Shown: positions 25,048-33,344 of the stretch, one piece after another
Layout of the letters: every line of letters starts with the position of its first letter
Numbering within the stretch: the first letter of the stretch is position 1
Origin: Variovorax atrisoli 110B
GTDB taxonomy: Bacteria; Pseudomonadota; Gammaproteobacteria; Burkholderiales; Burkholderiaceae_C
NCBI RefSeq assembly: GCF_000382045.1
Contig: NZ_KB907458.1
Coordinates: 186,001 to 250,000 of the forward strand
Length of the DNA: 64,000 nucleotides
Direction of reading: 5' to 3'
Notes under the pieces: generated by a model
The model's input: only the letters and a program-made list of their open reading frames with translations
Told to the model about the DNA's origin: nothing
The model's database searches: none
Position numbers and translations under genes: made by a program

Positions 25048-25926
25048 ATGAGCCTTCGCTTTGATTTTTCAGCGTCGGCCGTGGCCGCGCTGGCCCTGTC
25101 AGATGCCACCCGCGCATTGCAGGAAGACGTCGCCGACGGCGACCTCACCGCCTCGCTGGTCGATCCGGCCCGCAGCGCCCGCGCCCGCGTGCTTGCGCGC
25201 GAAGCCGCCGTCGTGTGCGGCGCCCCGTGGGTCGAGGCCACGCTGAGGCAGCTCGATCCGCAGGTGCGCATCCAGTGGCTGTGCGCCGAGGGCGAGCGCT
25301 GCGAGGCCGGCCAGACCGTGCTCGAGATCGAAGGCTCGGCCCGCGCGCTGCTGACGGCGGAGCGCACCTCGCTCAACTTCCTGCAGCTGCTGAGCGCCGT
25401 CGCCACCAAGACCGCCCTCTACGCCGACACCGTGCGCGGCACCCGCGCGCGCATCGTCGACACCCGCAAGACCATTCCCGGCCTGCGGCTTGCGCAGAAA
25501 TACGCCGTGCGCACCGGCGGCGGCCTGAACCACCGCATCGGCCTGTACGACGCGGTGCTCATCAAGGAAAACCACATCGCCGCAGCCGGCGGCGTGGCGG
25601 CCGCCCTGCGTGCGGTGGCGCCTGCCGCCGCGAAGGCGGAGTTCGTCGAGGTCGAGGTCGAGACGCTGGCCCAGCTGCGCGAGGCGCTCGACGCCGGGGC
25701 GCGCATGGTGCTGCTCGACAACATGGACCTGCCCACGCTGCGAGAGGCCGTGCGCATCAACGACGAGGCCGGCGAAGACCGCAAGGCCGTGCTCGAGATC
25801 TCCGGCGGCGTCACGCTGGACGGCCTGCGCGCCCTGGCCGAAACCGGCGTCGACCGGATCTCCGTCGGTGCCCTGACCAAGGACGTCAAGGCGATCGACT
25901 ACTCGATGCGTTTCCAGGAAGGCTGA
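25048..25926 (+). CDS. nadC: Nicotinate-nucleotide pyrophosphorylase (quinolinate phosphoribosyltransferase)
   Basis: 292 residues. Family segments: EDVADGDLTASLV, LTAERTSLNFLQLLSAVAT, RIVDTRKTIPGLRLAQKYAV with the phosphoribosyl-binding basic residues, GGGLNHRIGLYDAVLIKENH, and VEVETLAQLREAL. It converts quinolinate and PRPP to nicotinate mononucleotide in de novo NAD synthesis. nadA follows after 7 bp, and nadB is 4 kb away on the other strand, so the complete aspartate-to-NaMN route is in this window. Confidence 0.97.
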   Translation: MSLRFDFSASAVAALALSDATRALQEDVADGDLTASLVDPARSARARVLAREAAVVCGAPWVEATLRQLDPQVRIQWLCAEGERCEAGQTVLEIEGSARALLTAERTSLNFLQLLSAVATKTALYADTVRGTRARIVDTRKTIPGLRLAQKYAVRTGGGLNHRIGLYDAVLIKENHIAAAGGVAAALRAVAPAAAKAEFVEVEVETLAQLREALDAGARMVLLDNMDLPTLREAVRINDEAGEDRKAVLEISGGVTLDGLRALAETGVDRISVGALTKDVKAIDYSMRFQEG

Positions 25927-25933
25927 TCCGCCC

Positions 25934-27055
25934 ATGTCGTCCACGGTCATCGACGTCGACTACGAGCAGCCCGCCGAAACCAGGGCCGGCGCCGTCTGCG
26001 ACACCCGCCACGCCTGGGCGCGCGTGCCGCCCGAGCCATCGCCCGACGAGCGCATTGCGCTGAAGGAGCGCATCCGCCGCCTGCTGCGCGAGCGCAATGC
26101 GGTGATGGTGTCGCACTTCTACGTGCACCCCGATCTGCAGGACCTTGCCGAGGAAACCGGGGGCATCGTGAGCGATTCGCTCGAAATGGCGCGCTTCGGC
26201 CGCGACCACGCCGCGCAGACGCTGGTGGTGTCGGGCGTGCGCTTCATGGGCGAGACCTCGAAGATCCTCTCGCCCGACAAGCGCGTGCTGATGCCCGACC
26301 TCGACGCGAACTGCTCGCTCGACCTGGGCTGCCCGGTCGACCAGTTCAGCGCCTTCTGCGACCAGCATCCCGACCGCACCGTGGTCGTCTATGCCAACAC
26401 CAGCGCGGCCGTGAAGGCGCGCGCCGACTGGCTGGTCACCTCCAGCTGCGCACTCGACGTGGTGAACGCGCTGCATGCGGCGGGGCAGAAGATCCTCTGG
26501 GGGCCCGATCGCCACCTGGGCGACTACATCCGCCGCCAGACCGGCGCCGACATGGTCAGCTGGAACGGCGCCTGCATCGTGCACGACGAGTTCAAGGCGC
26601 TGGAGCTCGAGCTGCTCATGAAGGAGCACCCGAAGGCCAAGGTGCTGGTGCACCCCGAGTCGCCCTCGGACGTGATCGCGCTGGCCGACGCGGTGGGTTC
26701 CACCTCGGCCATCCTGAACGCGGCGCAGCGCATGGACGCCAGGGAGTTCATCGTCGCCACCGACAGCGGCATGCTGCACAAGCTGCGCACGCTGAACCCC
26801 GGCAAGGTCTTCATCGAGGCGCCGACGGCCGGCAACGGCGGCACCTGCAAGAGCTGCGCGCATTGCCCGTGGATGGCGATGAACGGGCTGGTGGAGCTTG
26901 CGAATGCCCTGGAGACGGGCGCGGGGGAAATCCACGTCGATCCGGCGCTGGGGCTGCGGGCGCGGGTGCCGATCGATCGGATGCTGGCGTTCACGGCCGG
27001 GCTGAAGAACGGGCAGGCGCCGGGGAGCCTGGTGGCGGGCATCGGCGCGGCCTGA
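25934..27055 (+). CDS. nadA: Quinolinate synthase
   Basis: 373 residues. The three cluster-binding cysteine regions of NadA are present: DANCSLDLGCPVDQF, LVTSSCALDVV and GNGGTCKSCAHCPWMAMN. It condenses iminoaspartate (from NadB) with dihydroxyacetone phosphate, using a [4Fe-4S] cluster. The sequence between 180 and 300 (HPESPSDVIALADAVGSTSAI) also matches. It closes the plus-strand operon; an inverted-repeat element separates it from the convergent queD. Confidence 0.97.
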   Translation: MSSTVIDVDYEQPAETRAGAVCDTRHAWARVPPEPSPDERIALKERIRRLLRERNAVMVSHFYVHPDLQDLAEETGGIVSDSLEMARFGRDHAAQTLVVSGVRFMGETSKILSPDKRVLMPDLDANCSLDLGCPVDQFSAFCDQHPDRTVVVYANTSAAVKARADWLVTSSCALDVVNALHAAGQKILWGPDRHLGDYIRRQTGADMVSWNGACIVHDEFKALELELLMKEHPKAKVLVHPESPSDVIALADAVGSTSAILNAAQRMDAREFIVATDSGMLHKLRTLNPGKVFIEAPTAGNGGTCKSCAHCPWMAMNGLVELANALETGAGEIHVDPALGLRARVPIDRMLAFTAGLKNGQAPGSLVAGIGAA

Positions 27056-27065
27056 CCCCGCTTCG

Positions 27066-27166
27066 CTCCTTCCCCCGTTGGGGGAAGGTTGGGATGGGGG
27101 CGGGCAGAGCGCTCGATGGTGGCGCCGCGTGCCCCCACCCCGGCCCTCCCCCAGCGGGGGAGGGAG
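27066..27166. repeat. Paired inverted GC-rich units (BIME-like) between convergent nadA and queD
   Basis: A 36-nt unit at 27066-27101 and an inverted copy at 27131-27166 are 30/36 identical when aligned; all six differences are transitions. Each unit contains its own hairpin (TCCCCCGTTGGGGGA in the first). The 29 bp between them are unrelated. Units of this general form occur in many high-GC proteobacteria. Placement between convergent genes suggests a bidirectional termination or mRNA-end role. Confidence 0.75.
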
Positions 27167-27172
27167 AAAAAC

Positions 27173-27535
27173 CTAGAAATCGACGGTACAGCTGTCCCCC
27201 AGCGCCTCCCGCCACACCTTCACGCGCGCAAGCGAGGCCCGCAGGTCCGGCAGCGCATCGGCGATGAACACGCAAAGGTTCTCCAGCGTCGGCGGGTGCA
27301 GCCCCGCCACGTCGTCCAGCAGGTGATGGTCGAGCTGCTCGCGCACATCCTCCAGCCGGCGGCGCAGCAGCCCCAGGTCGATCACCATCCCCGTCACCGG
27401 GTCGCGCTCGCCCGTGAGCCACACCTCCGCGTGGTAGGTATGTCCGTGGATACGGCGGCTGCCTTCCACTTCGATCTCGCGCTTGAGCGTGTGGGCGGCG
27501 TCGAAGAAAAAGCGTTGGCTGATGGTGAATCGCAT
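27173..27535 (-). CDS. queD: 6-carboxytetrahydropterin synthase family protein (QueD/PTPS) with Ser at the usual catalytic Cys
   Basis: 120 residues. Zinc ligands are present as His15 (FDAAH) and His30/His32 (IHGHTY), and DHHLLDD supplies the catalytic Asp/His region. The catalytic Cys that sits four residues before HGH in E. coli QueD (C-G-R-L-H) is Ser26 here (S-R-R-I-H). The neighbour queE argues for queuosine/7-deazaguanine synthesis, converting dihydroneopterin triphosphate to 6-carboxytetrahydropterin. Known variants of this family have altered or relocated catalytic residues, so activity may differ; a Cys occurs near the C-terminus (GDSCTVDF). Confidence 0.8.
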   Translation of the reverse strand: MRFTISQRFFFDAAHTLKREIEVEGSRRIHGHTYHAEVWLTGERDPVTGMVIDLGLLRRRLEDVREQLDHHLLDDVAGLHPPTLENLCVFIADALPDLRASLARVKVWREALGDSCTVDF

Positions 27536-27575
27536 TGTCGAAAGAGAAACTCGGGGAGAAAAAGCGGCGCCCGCC

Positions 27576-28214
27576 TCAGCGGATGCCGGTGATCTTGTGC
27601 GTCTGCACGCTGAGCCGCCACACGGGCTGCTTCATGCATTCCGCGATGCACAGCTCGGTGTTCGCGACGCGGTCGGGTCCGTCCATGGGCTGCAGGAAGC
27701 GGTGCGTGAACTCGCCGGTGCGCGCCATGGCGTCGAGGTCGATGCCCTGCTGCGGCCACACCAGCTTGAGCTCCTGGCCGCGCCGCTGCACCCATTGCGC
27801 GCCGGCCTTGGGGCTGATGCACAGCCAGTCGATGCCCTCAGGCGCATCGACCGTGCCGTTGCTCTCGACCGCGATGCGGAAGCGGCGCGCGTGCAGCGCG
27901 TCGACCAGCGCAGCGTCCACCTGCAGCAGCGGCTCGCCGCCTGTCAGCACCACCAGCCGGTGGTCGGCGTCGGCAGCGGGCCATTGGGCGGCGATGGTGT
28001 CGGCGAGCAGGTCGGCGGTCCTGAACTTGCCGCCCAGCGTGCCGTCGGTGCCGACGAAGTCGGTGTCGCAGAAACGGCAGACGGCGCTGGCGCGGTCTTC
28101 CTCGCGGCCGCTCCAGAGGTTGCAGCCCGCGAAGCGGCAGAACACCGCGGGCATGCCGGCCTGTCCGCCTTCGCCCTGCAGCGTGTAGAAGATTTCCTTG
28201 ACGCTGTAGGTCAT
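27576..28214 (-). CDS. queE: 7-carboxy-7-deazaguanine synthase (radical SAM)
   Basis: 212 residues. N-terminal KEIFYTLQGEGGQAG is the QueE signature, and the cluster cysteines are spaced CX14CX2C (Cys31, Cys46, Cys49), the extended form known from Burkholderia QueE rather than CX3CX2C. VVLTGGEPLLQ binds SAM. The product is 7-carboxy-7-deazaguanine, made from 6-carboxytetrahydropterin. The start overlaps the panC stop as ATGA; queD follows after 40 bp. Confidence 0.94.
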   Translation of the reverse strand: MTYSVKEIFYTLQGEGGQAGMPAVFCRFAGCNLWSGREEDRASAVCRFCDTDFVGTDGTLGGKFRTADLLADTIAAQWPAADADHRLVVLTGGEPLLQVDAALVDALHARRFRIAVESNGTVDAPEGIDWLCISPKAGAQWVQRRGQELKLVWPQQGIDLDAMARTGEFTHRFLQPMDGPDRVANTELCIAECMKQPVWRLSVQTHKITGIR

Positions 28215-29050
28215 GGGGCGGCCGTTTCGATCTCGAGGTTGTCGATCAGGCGCGTGGTGCCCAGGCGCGCGGCGGCCAGCGCCACCAGCGCGTCGCCGGC
28301 GGCGGGCGCCTGCAGGTCGCGGCGGCGGCGCAGCACCAGGTAGTCGGGCTGCCAGCCGCGCGCGGCCAGCGTCTGCATGGCGCGCGCCTCGATGGCGCCC
28401 AGGTCGCGCTCGCCCGAGCGCACCGCCTCGGCCATCGCCTTCAGCGCCTTCGACAGCTGCACGGCCTCGGCGCGCTCGCTCTCGCTCAGGTAGCCGTTGC
28501 GCGACGAGAGCGCGAGGCCATCGTCGGCGCGGAAGGTCTCGCCGCCCACGATCTCGATCGGCAGCGCGAACTGCCGGACCATGTGGCGGATCATCATCAG
28601 CTGCTGGTAGTCCTTCTTGCCGAACACCGCCACGCGCGGCTGCACGCACTGGAAGAGCTTCATCACCACCGTGCACACGCCGACGAAGAAGCCGGGGCGG
28701 AAGTGGCCTTCGAGGATGTCGGCCAGCGCCGGGTCGGGGTGCACCTTGCAGGTCTGGGGCTCGGGATAGAGCGCCTTCTCGTCGGGCGCGAACAGCACGT
28801 CGCAGCCGGCCGAGCGCAGCTTCTCGCAGTCGCTCTCCCAGGTGCGCGGGTAGGTGTCGAAATCTTCGTGCGGCAAGAACTGCAGGCGGTTCACGAAGAT
28901 GCTGGCCACGGTCACGTCGCCGAGCGGCTTCGCCTGCCTCACCAGGGCCAGGTGGCCGTCGTGCAGGTTGCCCATGGTGGGGACGAAGGCGGGGCGCCTG
29001 AAGGCGGCCAGGTGGCTGCGCAGGTCGTCGATGGTGTGCGCGATGTACAT
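28211..29050 (-). CDS. panC: Pantothenate synthetase
   Basis: 279 residues. Motifs: FVPTMGNLHDGHLALVRQA (the HxGH nucleotide site), SIFVNRLQFLPHEDF, FGKKDYQQLMMIRHMV and LALSSRNGYLSESERA. It joins pantoate and beta-alanine in coenzyme A synthesis. panB lies 26 bp upstream in the same direction and queE overlaps downstream, placing it in a mixed-cofactor operon. Confidence 0.97.
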   Translation of the reverse strand: MYIAHTIDDLRSHLAAFRRPAFVPTMGNLHDGHLALVRQAKPLGDVTVASIFVNRLQFLPHEDFDTYPRTWESDCEKLRSAGCDVLFAPDEKALYPEPQTCKVHPDPALADILEGHFRPGFFVGVCTVVMKLFQCVQPRVAVFGKKDYQQLMMIRHMVRQFALPIEIVGGETFRADDGLALSSRNGYLSESERAEAVQLSKALKAMAEAVRSGERDLGAIEARAMQTLAARGWQPDYLVLRRRRDLQAPAAGDALVALAAARLGTTRLIDNLEIETAAP

Positions 29051-29076
29051 GGGTTGGTTTCCTTTTCCTTGTCTGC

Positions 29077-29979
29077 CTACCAGGCGTGGAGGCGGTCGTC
29101 GGGGAAGCTGCCGTCCTTGACGGCCTGCACGTAGGCCTTGAGCGCGGGCAGCACGCCCGGCGCGTCGGCCATGAAGTTGCGCACGAACTTCGGCATCTTC
29201 CCGAGGTTGATGCCCAGCATGTCGTGCAGCACGAGCACCTGTCCGGCGGTGGCCTTGCCCGCACCGATGCCGATGGTGGCGCAGTGCTTCAACTCGCCGG
29301 TGAGCTCGGCGGCCAGCGCGGCCGGCACCATCTCGAGCACCAGCATCGCGGCGCCCGCGTCCTGCAGCTCGTGGGCCTGCTCCTTCAGCAGCGCGCCGGC
29401 CGTGTCGCCCTTGCCCTGCACGCGGTAGCCGCCGAGCGCGTGCACCGTCTGTGGCGTGAGGCCGAGGTGGGCGCACACCGGAATGCCGCGCTCGACCAGG
29501 AAGCGCACCGTGTCGGCGGTCCAGCCGCCGCCTTCGAGCTTGACCATGTGCGCGCCGGCCTGCATCAGCACGGTGGCGCTGCGCAGCGCCTGTTCGCGCG
29601 ACTCCTGGTAGCTGCCGAAGGGCAGGTCGGCGATGAGCCAGGCCGTGCCCTGCACGCGGCGCAGGCCGCGCGAGACGCCGTCGGTGTGATAGCGCATGGC
29701 CTCCAGGCTCACGCCCACCGTGCTGTTCAGGCCCTGGCAGACCATGCCGAGCGAATCGCCGACCAGCAGGCAGTCGACGCCGGCCGCGTCGGCCATGGCG
29801 GCGAAGGTGGCGTCGTAGGCCGTCAGCATTGCGATCTTCTCGCCGCGCGCATGCATGTCGGCCAGGCGCGGCAGGCTCACGGGCTTGCGCGACGCGGGCG
29901 GGGAAGCCGGCGGCAGCGTGCCGTAGGGCGAGGCCGGCGGTGCTTCAGTGGCGGCGGTGGTGGGCGTGGTGTGCGACAT
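29077..29979 (-). CDS. panB: 3-methyl-2-oxobutanoate hydroxymethyltransferase
   Basis: 300 residues, about 30 longer than typical PanB owing to an N-terminal Pro/Ala/Thr-rich extension. The core has MLTAYDATFAAMADAAGVD, LLVGDSLGMVCQG (metal and substrate site), ADLPFGSYQES, KLEGGGW and IGIGAGKATAGQVLVLHD. It makes ketopantoate from ketoisovalerate and methylene-tetrahydrofolate. The next gene is panC. Confidence 0.96.
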   Translation of the reverse strand: MSHTTPTTAATEAPPASPYGTLPPASPPASRKPVSLPRLADMHARGEKIAMLTAYDATFAAMADAAGVDCLLVGDSLGMVCQGLNSTVGVSLEAMRYHTDGVSRGLRRVQGTAWLIADLPFGSYQESREQALRSATVLMQAGAHMVKLEGGGWTADTVRFLVERGIPVCAHLGLTPQTVHALGGYRVQGKGDTAGALLKEQAHELQDAGAAMLVLEMVPAALAAELTGELKHCATIGIGAGKATAGQVLVLHDMLGINLGKMPKFVRNFMADAPGVLPALKAYVQAVKDGSFPDDRLHAW

Positions 29980-30047
29980 GGTTGGGTTTCTCCCTGCGGG
30001 CGTCGGTGGCCGGGCATCCTTGAGTGAAGAAAAACGAACGGTGAGGG

Positions 30048-31634
30048 TTATCGGTCTGCCGGAGGCACCAGCACCGTGGGTGCGGTGGGCTCGGCGAGCG
30101 AGGGGTAGTCGCGGCTGAAATGCAGGCCGCGGCTTTCGTGGCGGGCCTGCGCGGAACGCACGATCAGCTCGGCCACCTGCACCAGGTTGCGCAGCTCGAG
30201 CAGGTCGCGTGTGACGTGGAAGTTCGCGTAGAACTCCTGGATCTCGGCCTGCAGCAGCGCGATGCGATGGCTCGCGCGCTCCAGGCGCTTGTTGGTGCGC
30301 ACGATGCCGACGTAGTCCCACATGAAGCGGCGCAGCTCGTCCCAGTTGTGGGAGATCACCACGGCTTCGTCGGCGTCGGTGACGCGGCTGTCGTCCCAGG
30401 CGGGCAGTTCGGCGAGCTCGCGCGCGGGCGCCGAGGCGATGGCCCCGGCCGCGGCGCGCGCGAACACCATGCATTCGACCAGCGAGTTGCTGGCCAGCCG
30501 GTTCGCTCCGTGCAGGCCGGTGCAGGCGGTCTCGCCGATGGCGTAGAGGCCCGGGATGTCGGTGCGCCCGCTCAGGTCGCTGAGCACGCCGCCGCAGGTG
30601 TAGTGCGCGGCCGGCACCACCGGAATCGGCTCGCGCGTGATGTCGATGCCCAGTTCCAGGCAGCGCGCCAGGATATTGGGGAAGTGTTCCTTGAGGAACG
30701 CGGCCGGCTGGTGCGAGATGTCGAGGTAGACGCAGTCCAGGCCGTGCTTCTTCATCTCGAAGTCGATGGCGCGGGCCACCACGTCGCGCGGCGCGAGCTC
30801 GGCGCGCTCGTCGTGCTTCGGCATGAAGCGCGTTCCATCGGGCAACTTCAGCAGGCCGCCTTCGCCGCGCACCGCCTCGCTGATGAGGAAGGACTTCGCG
30901 TGCGGGTGGTACAGGCAGGTCGGATGGAACTGGATGAACTCCATGTTCGACACCCGGCAGCCCGCGCGCCACGCGGCGGCGATGCCGTCGCCGGTGGCGG
31001 TGTCGGGATTGGTCGTGTAGAGGTACACCTTGCCCGCGCCGCCCGTGGCCAGGATGGTGTGCGGCGCGCGGAAGGCAAGCACCTCGTCGGTCTGGTCGTC
31101 GAGCGCGTAGAGGCCTAGGCAGGCGGGGTCGTCGAGCCCGACCTTCGGCCCGGTGATGAGGTCGACCAGCGTGTGGTGCTCGAAGAGCGAGATGTTCGGC
31201 GTGCGCCGCACACGCTCGATCAGCACCTGCTGCACCGCCGCGCCGGTGGCGTCGGTCACGTGCACGATGCGCCGCTGGCTGTGGCCGCCTTCGCGCGTCA
31301 GGTGCAGGCCGCCGCCAGCCTCCTCGGACTCTTCGGAGAAAGGCACGCCCAGTTCGCGCAGCCAGCCGATGGCCTCGGGCGCGTGCTCCACCACGAAGCG
31401 CGTGGCCTCGGGGTCGCACAGGCCGGCGCCGGCAATCAGCGTGTCTTCGACGTGCGCATCGAAGCTGTCGCCCGAGGCCAGCACCGCCGCGATGCCGCCC
31501 TGCGCCCAGGCGCTGGAGCCGTCGTTCAGCGCGCGCTTGGTCAGCACTGCCACGCGGTGCGTGGGCGCCAGGTGCAGCGCGGCGGAGAGGCCGGCCAGTC
31601 CGCTGCCGACGATGAGGACGTCGAAGTCGCGCAC
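30048..31634 (-). CDS. nadB: L-aspartate oxidase
   Basis: 528 residues from a GTG codon at 31634 (VRDFDVLIVGSG); no ATG is available upstream before the scpA stop at 31643, so this alternative start is chosen. FAD-binding DVLIVGSGLAGLSAAL, ALNDGSSAWAQGGIAAVL, GGHSQRRIVHV, ILATGGAGKVYLYTTNPD, HPTCLYHP and HGANRLASNSLVEC are classical NadB segments. It oxidises aspartate to iminoaspartate for NadA. The gene begins 8 bp after scpA, so both are probably on one transcript. Confidence 0.93.
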   Translation of the reverse strand: MRDFDVLIVGSGLAGLSAALHLAPTHRVAVLTKRALNDGSSAWAQGGIAAVLASGDSFDAHVEDTLIAGAGLCDPEATRFVVEHAPEAIGWLRELGVPFSEESEEAGGGLHLTREGGHSQRRIVHVTDATGAAVQQVLIERVRRTPNISLFEHHTLVDLITGPKVGLDDPACLGLYALDDQTDEVLAFRAPHTILATGGAGKVYLYTTNPDTATGDGIAAAWRAGCRVSNMEFIQFHPTCLYHPHAKSFLISEAVRGEGGLLKLPDGTRFMPKHDERAELAPRDVVARAIDFEMKKHGLDCVYLDISHQPAAFLKEHFPNILARCLELGIDITREPIPVVPAAHYTCGGVLSDLSGRTDIPGLYAIGETACTGLHGANRLASNSLVECMVFARAAAGAIASAPARELAELPAWDDSRVTDADEAVVISHNWDELRRFMWDYVGIVRTNKRLERASHRIALLQAEIQEFYANFHVTRDLLELRNLVQVAELIVRSAQARHESRGLHFSRDYPSLAEPTAPTVLVPPADR

Positions 31635-31642
31635 GGGATGGA

Positions 31643-32479
31643 TCAGGAAGGTGAGTACGCCAGCCGGACGTAGATGGGAGCGAAGGCTTCCGCCTGCGTG
31701 ATCTCGATCAGCGTCTCCTTCGCGAGCTCCAGCATCGCGATGAAGGTGACGATCAGCACCGGCACGCCGCGCGACACGTCGAAGAGCTTCTCGAACTCCA
31801 CGAAGCGCTGCCCCTGCAGGTGGCGCAGCACGATGCTCATGTGCTCGCGCACGTTGAGCTCCTCGCGCGAGATCTTGTGGTGCTGCACGAGCTTGGCGCG
31901 CTTCATGATGTCGGCCCACGCGTCGCGAAGCTCGATCACGTCCACGTCGGGAAAGCGCGGCTTCAGCGACTGCTCGATGTAGACCTGCGCCTTCCAGAAG
32001 TCGCGCCCGTACTGCGGCATGGCGCTGATGGCGGCGGCCTGCAGCTTGGTCTGCTCGTACTCGAGCAGGCGGCGCACGAGTTCGGCGCGCGGGTCTTCGG
32101 CCTCTTCGCCGTCGGCCACCTTCTTGGGCGGCAGCAGCATGCGCGACTTGATCTCGATCAGCATCGCGGCCATCAGCAGGTACTCGGCCGCGAGCTCGAG
32201 GTTGCTCTGGCGGATCTCGTCGACGTAGCTCAGGTACTGCCGCGTGAGCCCCGCCATCGGGATGTCGAGGATGTTGAAGTTCTGCTTGCGGATCAGGTAG
32301 AGCAGCAGGTCGAGGGGGCCCTCGAAGGCCTCCAGGAACACCTGCAGCGCCTCGGGCGGGATGTACAGGTCCTTCGGCATCGCGAAGAGCGGCTCTCCGT
32401 AGAGCCTCGCGAGCGCGACCTGGTCGACCACCTCGGGCATGTCGACCACCAGGGTGCCGTTGTCCTCGTCGCTGTTCAT
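31643..32479 (-). CDS. scpA: Segregation and condensation protein A (kleisin)
   Basis: 278 residues. FEGPLDLLLYLIRKQNFNILDIPM and LELAAEYLLMAAMLIEIKSRMLLP are hallmark ScpA segments; the C-terminal winged-helix region contains LVVTFIAMLELAKE-like sequence (VLIVTFIAMLELAKETLI). ScpA bridges the Smc heads and ScpB in bacterial condensin. The N-terminal 30 residues are acidic and lineage-specific. scpB is not in the window. Confidence 0.93.
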   Translation of the reverse strand: MNSDEDNGTLVVDMPEVVDQVALARLYGEPLFAMPKDLYIPPEALQVFLEAFEGPLDLLLYLIRKQNFNILDIPMAGLTRQYLSYVDEIRQSNLELAAEYLLMAAMLIEIKSRMLLPPKKVADGEEAEDPRAELVRRLLEYEQTKLQAAAISAMPQYGRDFWKAQVYIEQSLKPRFPDVDVIELRDAWADIMKRAKLVQHHKISREELNVREHMSIVLRHLQGQRFVEFEKLFDVSRGVPVLIVTFIAMLELAKETLIEITQAEAFAPIYVRLAYSPS

Positions 32480-32558
32480 CGTGCCGGCGCTACCGTTTCA
32501 ATAGCGGCCGACGCAATGCGGACGGGGATTTGCTGCCAATTCGGCATCGGCTGATAGG

Positions 32559-32765
32559 TTACTTGGTGCGGGTCTGGTAAACGTAGGGCTGCTGGGGCAC
32601 GCGGGCTTCGCTGTACTCCTGCAGCAGGCTGCGGTCGAGGTGCTTGTCCCACAGCAGGGCGCGGCCGGCGCGCTGTTCGGCCTCCAGCGTCGGCTTCTTT
32701 TCCTTCATCTCCTCGATGAAGTTAGTGATCTCGGAGGTGTAGTGGGGGCGGCGGAAGATGGACAT
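32559..32765 (-). CDS. DUF3460 family small protein
   Basis: 68 residues, highly charged: PHYTSEITNFIEEMKEKKP then EAEQRAGRALLWDKHLDR. This matches DUF3460, a short betaproteobacterial family of unknown function commonly found next to scpA, as here (79 bp upstream of it). There is no signal peptide. It is divergent from the lipoprotein gene with only 40 bp between start codons. Confidence 0.85.
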   Translation of the reverse strand: MSIFRRPHYTSEITNFIEEMKEKKPTLEAEQRAGRALLWDKHLDRSLLQEYSEARVPQQPYVYQTRTK

Positions 32766-32805
32766 AGACTGGACCTTTGTTGGCGCGAATTTTACCGGGG
32801 ACGGC

Positions 32806-33312
32806 ATGAAGCAAATTCGAGGATGGCGGATCGGCATGGCAATCGGGTGCCTGGCGGCAGCAATCGGGCTCGCCGCGTGCGACTCGAAGAACATCAGCGA
32901 GCTGGAGGAAGGCGTCTCCACCGAGGCCGACGTGCGGGCCCGTTTCGGCCAGCCCGAGAACATCTGGGACGGCGCGGGCGGCGCCCGCGTGTTCGAGTAC
33001 AACCGCCAGCCCGCGGGCCAGAAGAACTACATGATCACCATCGGCACCGACGGAAAGATGAGCGCCCTGCGCCAGGTGCTCACGCCCGAGAACTTCGCGA
33101 AGGTGCACCCCGGCATGATGATGGAAGACCTGCGCAAGATGCTGGGCAAGCCCGCGAAGGTCACGCCCTACGCGCTGCGGCGCGAGACCGAATGGGAATG
33201 GCGCTGGGTGCAGCCGCCGAATTCGCCGATGGTCTTCACCGCCACGCTCGACGACGACCAGCGCGTGGTGCGCAGCGGCTCCTCGCCCGACAGGGGCACC
33301 GAGGCGCCCTAG
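32806..33312 (+). CDS. BamE/SmpA/OmlA-like outer membrane lipoprotein
   Basis: 168 residues from ATG 32806. A signal peptide ends in lipobox GLAAC (Cys25). The mature part has two repeats of the BamE-like pattern, each with an acidic helix followed by a glycine-containing turn (STEADVRARFGQPENIW and HPGMMMEDLRKMLGKPAKV), then a beta strand with paired Trp (WEWRWVQPP). It probably sits in the outer membrane and may bind beta-barrel assembly components, though two copies of the pattern set it apart from BamE itself. It ends 32 bp before the convergent fusion gene. Confidence 0.7.
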   Translation: MKQIRGWRIGMAIGCLAAAIGLAACDSKNISELEEGVSTEADVRARFGQPENIWDGAGGARVFEYNRQPAGQKNYMITIGTDGKMSALRQVLTPENFAKVHPGMMMEDLRKMLGKPAKVTPYALRRETEWEWRWVQPPNSPMVFTATLDDDQRVVRSGSSPDRGTEAP

Positions 33313-33344
33313 CGACCCGTCCGATCGCGCCTCGCCATCGAGGA

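Noticed and set aside
31634..31919. Frameshift or missing start in nadB
   Set aside because: A GTG at the expected N-terminus (VRDFDVLIVGSG) gives a normal-length protein; upstream frame is antisense-free scpA coding in another frame.
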